Positions 1 to 5,714 of a stretch of 5,714 nucleotides of DNA are shown here, one piece after another. Position 1 is the stretch's first letter, and every line of letters begins with the position of its first letter. This DNA is from Sulfuricella sp. (GTDB taxonomy: Bacteria > Pseudomonadota > Gammaproteobacteria > Burkholderiales > Sulfuricellaceae): NCBI GenBank assembly GCA_019911785.1, contig JAIOJM010000377.1, forward strand, positions 1 through 5,714, read 5' to 3'. The translations under genes and the position numbers were made by a program. Below the pieces are notes generated by a model. The model worked only from the letters and a program-made list of their open reading frames with translations. It was not told where the DNA came from and did not search any database.

Positions 1-53
1 GCCAATACCGTTGCCATTCCTGCAAACAGTGACAGTGCAAGGATAGTTTTCAT
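1..53 (-). CDS. 5' end of a secreted protein, probable gamma/cytochrome subunit (partial)
   Basis: Only the first 17 codons are inside the window; the gene runs off the left edge. The visible peptide starts MKTILALSLFAGMATVL: one Lys near the start, then a hydrophobic stretch, which is a Sec-type signal peptide or N-terminal anchor. Its ATG (51-53) overlaps the chaperone stop TGA (50-52) as ATGA, and GGAG lies 8 bases upstream, so translation is probably coupled. Following an A-B-D set, this is where the clr, ser and ddh operons place the gamma subunit, a periplasmic haem b protein that passes electrons to the Fe-S subunit. A c-type cytochrome is an equally valid guess. No haem motif is visible, so the identity rests on position alone. 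Confidence 0.6.
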   Translation of the reverse strand, partial: MKTILALSLFAGMATVL

Positions 54-808
54 GACTGACTCTCCTGATTGAGTGATGAAGGTTCCACAGTCGCGTCGAG
101 TTCCCCGCGATGTTGTAGCAGGAAGCAACGCATCGCTTCGAGCAGGTCGCCATACAGGTTATCGAGCTTTGAAGCAGCAGCAAGTTCGGCTAGGTTGTTG
201 CCAAGGGGCAGCAGGAACTTATCCAGAAACTCCGTTTGGATCTTCCATATCCCGGCGAGAACGCCGAAATCTTTGTTGGCTGATGCTTCGTTCTCCCGAA
301 AGCACAGCAATTGGGAAAACTCCAGTTCCACGCAGAGATGATCTGGCAAATCGTCGAAGGAGTCGGCTATGTCGACGCCGTTTTGCTGGTAAAAGCCCTT
401 GATTGCCAGCATTTCTTCCAGCCGCTTATCGCTATCGCTTGCCGTAAACAGCGACCCGTAGGGCGGACAAGGGAGGTACGGGTAGTTCGCTGAGAACAGC
501 GAGATATGCGCCGCTTCCACGTCCTCATAGGAATGATTTTGCAGCTTGGAGAAAAACGCACTGGCCGACGTTGCCCCCTTTGCCAGAAGCATCTCGTCAT
601 TTCCCAGCACCCCGGAATAGATATCCTGAAACTCCTTCTCGGTCGCTTCCAGGTGAAAGTAGTCGTAGCCCTCCTCGCCAGGGTGCGCCAAAGCCAGTTC
701 GAAAAAGTGATAGAGACGAGCCCGGCTGAGCGCATTCGCAGCGAGTTGGCTAAGCAGAGCAGCATTGAACTCGAATGTATTGGTCTCTTCTGGGGTGACA
801 GCATTCAT
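50..808 (-). CDS. TorD/NarJ-family assembly chaperone for the molybdenum reductase
   Basis: A 252-aa cytoplasmic protein with no signal peptide. It is predicted to bind the Tat leader and apo-form of the catalytic subunit and hold it until cofactor is inserted, as ClrD, SerD, DdhD and PcrD are thought to do. Family marks are an N-terminal helix RARLYHFFELALAHP (residues 29-43), PPYGSLF (115-121) and DLPDHLCVELEF (153-164); the latter is the conserved acidic/His motif of the TorD/DmsD/NarJ fold. The sequence looks largely helical, and the length suits the family. It starts 16 bp after the beta subunit stop. An in-frame ATG three codons earlier (817) is possible, but its only Shine-Dalgarno-like sequence (GGGGAT) touches the ATG, whereas GGGGA sits 10 bases before the ATG at 808. 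Its stop overlaps the next start. Family assignment is firm; the partner is inferred from the operon. Confidence 0.88.
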   Translation of the reverse strand: MNAVTPEETNTFEFNAALLSQLAANALSRARLYHFFELALAHPGEEGYDYFHLEATEKEFQDIYSGVLGNDEMLLAKGATSASAFFSKLQNHSYEDVEAAHISLFSANYPYLPCPPYGSLFTASDSDKRLEEMLAIKGFYQQNGVDIADSFDDLPDHLCVELEFSQLLCFRENEASANKDFGVLAGIWKIQTEFLDKFLLPLGNNLAELAAASKLDNLYGDLLEAMRCFLLQHRGELDATVEPSSLNQESQS

Positions 809-824
809 GGTTTCCATATCCCCG

Positions 825-1691
825 CTAGATGTCTTTCATCTTGACCGGCGCCTCGACATGGTGAGGCTCGTCAATCAGGCCACCCATGGCATAGCCGAAA
901 TATTTCTCGACTTCCGCAGGCGGAATGTTCTTGGGCGGCACATACCAGACCGATGGAATGGTCCCGAAGTCGGGCCGGTACTGACGCCGCGCAATGGGGT
1001 TTACCACCCGATGCGTCGCTTTCAAGCTGGCCTGCGGATCATAGGGTTTTACCCCCAGAGAGGGATCGCGGATCAGTTTCGAAATCGTGCTTTCCGGATC
1101 CATCAGGTTGCCGAATATCCGAATTTTACCGACGCAGGTTTTTACGCACTGCGGCTCTTGCCCCTTTTCCAGCAGGGGGAAACAGAAAATGCACTTCTGC
1201 GATTTCTTGGCTACCGGGTTGTAGTAGATCTTGTCGTAAGGACAGGCTTTTACGCAGTACTGGAAGCCTTCGCACTTGTCCTGATCGATCAGCACGATGC
1301 CGTCTTCGTTCTTGTAGATAGAACGTGTCGGGCAAGCGGGCAGGCAAGCGGGGTTGGTACAGTGGTTGCAGGGACGCGGCAGGTAAAACTGCCAGAGTTT
1401 TGGATGTTTTCCCTGGGGCGTGTCCTGGTACAGATTGGAGAAACGATAGTCCCAATCCTGCGGATTCTTGCTGCCGTTCTTGCGCGGATACTTCCCAAAG
1501 GGTTGGGTAGCAACGCTGTTCCAGTACATATCTTCCTGGCCGGGGTTGCTGGTCCAGGTCTGCTTGCACGACATGGTGCAGGTATGGCAGCCGATACACT
1601 TGTTGATGTCAAGCAGCATACCGAACTGAGCGCGGTTGCCATAGGCCGGGTTGGGCTGACCGTAATATTTTTGCCAAAGTTCTTCTGACAT
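825..1691 (-). CDS. Iron-sulfur (beta) subunit of type II DMSO reductase-family (per)chlorate reductase
   Basis: A 288-aa ferredoxin-like electron-transfer subunit. All 15 cysteines fall into four cluster motifs: C32-x2-C35-x2-C38-x3-C42, C108-x2-C111-x4-C116-x3-C120, C140-x5-C146-x3-C150 and C167-x2-C170-x11-C182-x3-C186. In the third group Phe143 occupies the missing Cys position, where NarH has Trp, so three [4Fe-4S] and one [3Fe-4S] cluster are expected, as in this family. There is no signal peptide, so it should be exported already bound to the Tat-bearing alpha subunit. It is shorter than PcrB or ClrB (about 330 aa as I recall), with a reduced segment between groups one and two (residues 43-107). 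ATG at 1689-1691 has GGAG 7 bases upstream, 15 bp after the alpha stop. NarH of a nitrate reductase is a structural relative, but it is much longer, and cld is adjacent here. Confidence 0.93.
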   Translation of the reverse strand: MSEELWQKYYGQPNPAYGNRAQFGMLLDINKCIGCHTCTMSCKQTWTSNPGQEDMYWNSVATQPFGKYPRKNGSKNPQDWDYRFSNLYQDTPQGKHPKLWQFYLPRPCNHCTNPACLPACPTRSIYKNEDGIVLIDQDKCEGFQYCVKACPYDKIYYNPVAKKSQKCIFCFPLLEKGQEPQCVKTCVGKIRIFGNLMDPESTISKLIRDPSLGVKPYDPQASLKATHRVVNPIARRQYRPDFGTIPSVWYVPPKNIPPAEVEKYFGYAMGGLIDEPHHVEAPVKMKDI

Positions 1692-1706
1692 GGGGGCTCT
1701 CCTCGT

Positions 1707-4250
1707 TTACGATTTCTTGACTTCACACAACTTGTCGAAGTGGCCGGAGACCGGCCCCCAGACGTTGGGGATGAAGTAGATTTCGTGGATGGGGTTGATG
1801 TCATTGTGAGTCAATGCGTTCCAGTGACCCTCGCGTATCTGGTCGCGCTGCCAGCCGAAATAGATCAGCACCGCACCCGGCGGTACGGATTCGCGCAGTT
1901 TGACCTTCGCCTTGACGTAGCCGTGCTCGTTGTAGGCCGTCGCCCAGTCGCCGGCGACGATCCCACGCTTGGCGGCATCGACCGGGTTGAGTTCCAGCAG
2001 CGGCTGGCCGATGTCGTCGAGCCTCGTGACGGCATCGGTGGTGCGCCAGGACGAGTGTACGCTCCAGCGCGTATGGCGGGCGTGATAGACCATCGGATAC
2101 TTCTCGTACTGCGGGTTGCGTACCTTCTTCGCCTCGCTCCACACCTTGGAGGGCCCGTAGGGCGTGGCGACGTGCGGCTCCTTATGCACCGGCAGTTGCT
2201 CGCCATACTCGATGAACCGGTCTTCGTCCTTGTAGAGTTCCTGGCGGCCCGACGCCGTCTTGAACTTCTTCTTGCCCTCGATTTCCTCGGTAAACGAGGC
2301 ATAAGGCGAACTCGGCAGGTTGACGCGGATACAGCGCTCTTTCTTCAGGCGTTCGAAGGTGATCCCCTTGACCTGAGGACCGCCGGTTTCGAGCAGGAGT
2401 TCGATGGCCGGCTCAGGGCGGTTGAACTTGAAGATATCCCCGGTACCAAGGCGCTTGCACACTTCGTAATAAATCTCGATGTCGGTCTTGGCCTCGAACA
2501 TCGGCTCGATGGAGCCTTCGGCCAGCTGGATGTAGGGGTGCGACGGCGTGGTTGCCATGTCGTACGGAAGTTCGAACCAGCTCACCACCGGCAGCACGAT
2601 GTCGGCAAGTTGGGCCGTGGTGCTCATCTCAATCTCAGGCGACACGATCAGTTCCATCAGCGGCAGCACTTTTCGCATCAGGTTGCTCTGATCGGATGCC
2701 TCGCCGAGAAGATTGCCGCCGGCGACCCAGATGCAGCGTATCTGGCGCCACAGTTTTTCCTTGTTCGCCATGGTCTCGGTCGGGCCGTTGACCACATAGG
2801 CGGTGTCGAGAGGAACCGGGCGATAGCGGTCGCCGGGCTTGCCGCCTTCCTTCTTGGGAAAGAAGTATTCGGTCGGATCGAGTCGCATCAGGTACTGCCC
2901 GGCCCAGGGGCTGATGCCGCCACCCTGACGACCGACGTTGCCGGTCAGGCAGCCCAGTTCAATCGTTGCGCGGCCGATCAGGTCGCCGTGGTACCAGTGG
3001 TTGATGCCGGTTCCGGCCCAAATACTGGCCGGCTTGGCCGTGGCATACTCGACCGCGATGCGCTCGATGTCCTTGGCCGGTACGCCGGTGATTTCCGAGA
3101 CGGTTTTGGGATCGTAGTCTTCGAGTTTCTTCAGCAACAGCGTATGGGTTGTCGAGCAGCTGACCTTCTTGCCGTCCTTGAGGGCAATGTCCCAGGTGCC
3201 GGTCAGTGCCGGCTTGTCGCTGAAATATACGTCGGGGATCGGTTTCCCGGCCTGCGGATCGTAGACCATAAAGGTCTTGGCATCGCCATCGGCGGCAACA
3301 TCCGCGGTCTTGAGGTACTTGTTGTTGTCGTTGCGTACCAGTAGCGGCCCGCTGGTGGTACGGCGCAGATGCGCCTCGTCGGTGAGTCCGCGCTTGACGA
3401 CGACGTGGCACATGCCGAGCGCCAGAGCACCATCGGTACCCGGACGGACACGAACCCATTCGTCGACGGCACTGGCGGTGGGGTCAAAGTAGGGCGAGAT
3501 ATAAACGAGCTTGACCCCTTTGGCGCGCACATCGGTAAAAAAGTGGGCATCGGGCATGCGGGTCTGCAATATGTCCGACCCCCAGATAATCGCGTACTTG
3601 GTGTTGAGCACATCCTTGAACTCGTGCTCCTCGGTCTGCACGTTCCAGGTGATCGGATGGGCAAGTGGCAGGTCACCATACCAGTTGTAGAAGGTGCCGA
3701 TGCCGAAGCCGTTTACCGAAGCAAAGCGGAAGCCGGCACCCTGTTTGACCAGGCCGGTGGCCGGCACCGGCGGATAGACCCAGATGGTGTTCTGGCCGTA
3801 TTTCGCGGCGATGCGTTTCATCTCGCTGGCGATGAAATCCAGCGCCTCGTCCCAGGAAATACGCTTCCACTGCCCGGCGCCGCGCGGTCCGACGCGCTTC
3901 ATCGGGAACTTGACCCGGTGAGGGGAATAAACGCGGCGATGGTAAGTCGCGCCCTTCATGCAGCCGCGCGGGTTGTATTCGTCGTCAGGATAATCGAGCG
4001 GCTGCTCGACGCGCTGCACGATACCGTCTTTCACGATCACGTTCCAGGCGCAGGAACCGGTGCAGTTCGGCATATTGATCGTGCGCACGGTACGCTCGCC
4101 CTTGACCATGTTGCGATAGTCGTCTTCCCACGGCCTATCCTTGCTTTCAATTAGCGCCGCAAGCGCGGGACGGCCGAGAGAGAACGGCAATCCTGCTGCG
4201 GCTGCAAGCGACAGGCTGCCCTTGATGAACTGGCGTCGGCTGATTGTCAT
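1707..4250 (-). CDS. Molybdopterin catalytic (alpha) subunit, probable chlorate/perchlorate reductase
   Basis: An 847-aa periplasmic molybdoenzyme predicted to reduce chlorate (perhaps perchlorate) to chlorite. Residues 1-31 are a Tat leader: SRRQFIK at 4-10, a hydrophobic run, then ALA at 29-31. The FS0 cluster site is C63-x3-C67-x29-C97, with Asn59 where type II enzymes normally have His. TFYNWYGD (186-193) carries Asp193, equivalent to the Mo-ligating Asp of NarG (FYDWYCD) and PcrA (FYDWYGD), which places it in the type II DMSO reductase family. Pterin-binding stretches include IIWGSD (221-226), RPGTDGALALGM (269-280) and a C-terminal domain with ARHTRWSVHSSW (724-735). I chose ATG at 4248-4250, which has GGGGA 6 bases upstream; an in-frame TTG at 4274 lacks this. 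It is shorter than PcrA or ClrA (above 900 aa as I recall). Substrate is inferred from cld; pcrA versus clrA cannot be settled by eye. Confidence 0.92.
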   Translation of the reverse strand: MTISRRQFIKGSLSLAAAAGLPFSLGRPALAALIESKDRPWEDDYRNMVKGERTVRTINMPNCTGSCAWNVIVKDGIVQRVEQPLDYPDDEYNPRGCMKGATYHRRVYSPHRVKFPMKRVGPRGAGQWKRISWDEALDFIASEMKRIAAKYGQNTIWVYPPVPATGLVKQGAGFRFASVNGFGIGTFYNWYGDLPLAHPITWNVQTEEHEFKDVLNTKYAIIWGSDILQTRMPDAHFFTDVRAKGVKLVYISPYFDPTASAVDEWVRVRPGTDGALALGMCHVVVKRGLTDEAHLRRTTSGPLLVRNDNNKYLKTADVAADGDAKTFMVYDPQAGKPIPDVYFSDKPALTGTWDIALKDGKKVSCSTTHTLLLKKLEDYDPKTVSEITGVPAKDIERIAVEYATAKPASIWAGTGINHWYHGDLIGRATIELGCLTGNVGRQGGGISPWAGQYLMRLDPTEYFFPKKEGGKPGDRYRPVPLDTAYVVNGPTETMANKEKLWRQIRCIWVAGGNLLGEASDQSNLMRKVLPLMELIVSPEIEMSTTAQLADIVLPVVSWFELPYDMATTPSHPYIQLAEGSIEPMFEAKTDIEIYYEVCKRLGTGDIFKFNRPEPAIELLLETGGPQVKGITFERLKKERCIRVNLPSSPYASFTEEIEGKKKFKTASGRQELYKDEDRFIEYGEQLPVHKEPHVATPYGPSKVWSEAKKVRNPQYEKYPMVYHARHTRWSVHSSWRTTDAVTRLDDIGQPLLELNPVDAAKRGIVAGDWATAYNEHGYVKAKVKLRESVPPGAVLIYFGWQRDQIREGHWNALTHNDINPIHEIYFIPNVWGPVSGHFDKLCEVKKS

Positions 4251-4296
4251 GATGTTTCCCCGAATGGTTTTCAAAAGACGTTTTGCTGATCAAAAC

Positions 4297-4329
4297 CGGC
4301 TGCCGCACCGATGGATTGGGTGGCAGCCG
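4297..4329 (-). terminator. Stem-loop between cld and the reductase genes (attenuator or mRNA processing site)
   Basis: CGGCTGCC (4297-4304) and GGCAGCCG (4322-4329) form a perfect 8-bp GC-rich stem, extendable by a G-T and a C-G pair, with a loop of about 13 bases. It lies 14 bp after the cld stop. Read on the minus strand the stem is followed by GTTTTGATC, only four T in a row, so it would be a leaky terminator at best. The adjacent GTTTTG-N5-CAAAAC inverted repeat (4280-4296) could form a second weak hairpin. Its place inside a presumed operon suggests uneven expression: more cld than reductase transcript, or a 3' end that stabilises the cld message. Confidence 0.5.
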
Positions 4330-4343
4330 AACCAGAAGGAGCA

Positions 4344-5392
<1,049 letters not shown>

Positions 5393-5401
5393 GCCTACAC
5401 A

Positions 5402-5439
5402 ACGAATCGTAATTGATTTGGACGATCCGTAAGTAATTT
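5402..5439. repeat. Imperfect 18-bp direct repeat with 20-bp period
   Basis: ACGAATCGTAATTGATTT (5402-5419) and ACGATCCGTAAGTAATTT (5422-5439) agree at 14 of 18 positions and start 20 bp apart, about two helical turns. That is typical of tandem operator sites for a dimeric or cooperative regulator. The second copy ends on the -10 element of the minus-strand ECF promoter and covers its expected start point. No known regulator consensus is recognised. Confidence 0.4.
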
Positions 5440-5463
5440 CGCAAGAAAGCAACAAAAGGTTAC
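5438..5463 (-). promoter_or_regulatory. ECF (SigF-type) promoter pattern pointing at the cld operon
   Basis: On the minus strand GTAACC (5463-5458), 16 bases and CGAA (5441-5438) match GTAACC-N16-CGAA exactly. I recall this as the promoter pattern for Caulobacter SigF and related ECF factors controlled by DUF1109/NrsF anti-sigmas. Transcription would start near 5431 and pass the FNR box into cld with a leader of about 220 bases. The neighbouring ECF sigma gene makes this a natural target. No downstream consensus beyond CGAA was assessed. Confidence 0.55.
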
Positions 5464-5520
5464 AAGGCAAGAAATAAAATTTACTATCTTTCAAGTAATG
5501 ATAAAAATTATTCGCCAACT

Positions 5521-5546
5521 GTAACCAAGGGATTAAATGCAACGAA
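5521..5546 (+). promoter_or_regulatory. ECF (SigF-type) promoter pattern over the start of the sigma gene
   Basis: GTAACC (5521-5526), 16 bases, CGAA (5543-5546) is exact and is oriented with the sigma gene, suggesting autoregulation. Its expected start of transcription (about 5552) lies after the chosen ATG at 5537, which conflicts. Either the true sigma start codon is further downstream, the site represses rather than promotes, or the match is coincidental. The spacer also contains the AAGGGA Shine-Dalgarno sequence. Confidence 0.4.
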
Positions 5547-5714
5547 CTACAAATACAAAAGAAAGTCAGTTTGGTTCTACCGAAAAACGACTTCATGAAT
5601 TGCTGGCTCAGGGCCTTGCTGGCGATGCAGTGGCCTACCGTGTTTTTTTAGGAGAACTCAGCTCGCATTTACGAGCCTTCCTGAGGAAACGTCTCGCTTA
5701 CATGCAAGATGATG
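5537..5714 (+). CDS. ECF-family RNA polymerase sigma factor, N-terminal part (partial)
   Basis: The first 59 codons of a gene that runs off the right edge. The stretch LHELLAQGLAGDAVAYRVFL (residues 19-38), then GELSSHLRAFLRKRL and MQDD, is the start of sigma region 2 of ECF factors, where a D-x-E-D-L-V-Q-E core-binding motif would follow just beyond the window. This N-terminus resembles the SigF-like ECF group usually paired with a DUF1109/NrsF membrane anti-sigma factor. In Azospira suillum such a pair in the perchlorate island governs a hypochlorite-scavenging response (MrpX, YedYZ/MsrP). ATG at 5537-5539 has AAGGGA 4 bases upstream; an in-frame TTG at 5600 is an alternative without a ribosome site. 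It is divergent from cld. ECF family is likely; the exact group and partner are inferred. Confidence 0.75.
   Translation, partial: MQRTTNTKESQFGSTEKRLHELLAQGLAGDAVAYRVFLGELSSHLRAFLRKRLAYMQDD

Noticed and set aside
765..1688. Plus-strand open frame of 307 codons, and similar ones at 3369-4154 and 4311-5342
   Set aside because: All are antisense to well-recognised genes (beta subunit, alpha subunit, cld) and have low-information, Val/Arg/Gly-rich translations.
1740..3344. A 534-codon plus-strand open frame
   Set aside because: It lies wholly antisense to the catalytic subunit, shows no family motifs, and is the usual mirror frame of a GC-rich gene.
825..4250. Respiratory nitrate reductase NarGH
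   Set aside because: Both subunits are much shorter than NarG and NarH, alpha has a complete Tat leader, and cld adjoins. A nitrate side activity is still possible.
4251..4274. TTG start eight codons upstream for the catalytic subunit
   Set aside because: The ATG at 4250 has GGGGA at proper spacing and puts the twin-arginine motif at the normal position.
4280..4296. GTTTTG-N5-CAAAAC as a second FNR box
   Set aside because: The half-sites do not fit TTGAT-N4-ATCAA in spacing or sequence; it is better seen as a simple inverted repeat.

Overview
The window carries most of a chlorate/perchlorate respiration locus, probably from a facultatively anaerobic betaproteobacterium of the Dechloromonas/Azospira/Ideonella kind. 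That placement is an inference. It rests on a chlorite dismutase of the long, respiratory type with all key haem-pocket residues, beside a Tat-exported molybdenum reductase of the type II DMSO reductase family. Coding DNA is moderately GC-rich, and the control region near the right end is clearly AT-rich.

Layout, right to left on the minus strand: chlorite dismutase (cld, 4344-5210); a 93-bp gap with a strong stem-loop; the molybdopterin catalytic subunit (1707-4250); the iron-sulfur subunit (825-1691); a TorD/NarJ-type assembly chaperone (50-808); and the first 17 codons of a secreted protein (1-53), whose start codon overlaps the chaperone stop. The order cld-A-B-D-(C?) with small gaps reads as one operon. 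A-B-D-C matches clrABDC, serABDC and ddhABDC, not the published pcrABCD order. Facing away on the plus strand at 5537 is the 5' end of an ECF sigma factor gene, cut by the window edge.

How the parts work together: the chaperone helps load molybdenum cofactor into the catalytic subunit. The folded alpha-beta pair is then exported by the alpha subunit's Tat signal, and beta has none of its own. In the periplasm, electrons pass from a gamma subunit or cytochrome (probably the truncated gene) through the beta Fe-S clusters to molybdenum, where (per)chlorate becomes chlorite. Periplasmic Cld turns chlorite into chloride and O2.

The 326-bp region between cld and the sigma gene (5211-5536) is dense with signals. 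It has a perfect FNR/Anr-type palindrome (5283-5296). It also has two exact matches, on opposite strands, to GTAACC-N16-CGAA, the promoter pattern I recall for SigF-type ECF factors: one points at the cld operon, the other lies over the start of the sigma gene. A third, imperfect copy, a 20-bp-period direct repeat and a short inverted repeat are also present. Together these suggest dual control of the operon by oxygen lack and by a reactive-chlorine-responsive ECF factor.

The reductase is compact (847-aa alpha, 288-aa beta), has Asn where type II enzymes usually have His as first ligand of the FS0 cluster, and may be a divergent (per)chlorate reductase lineage.
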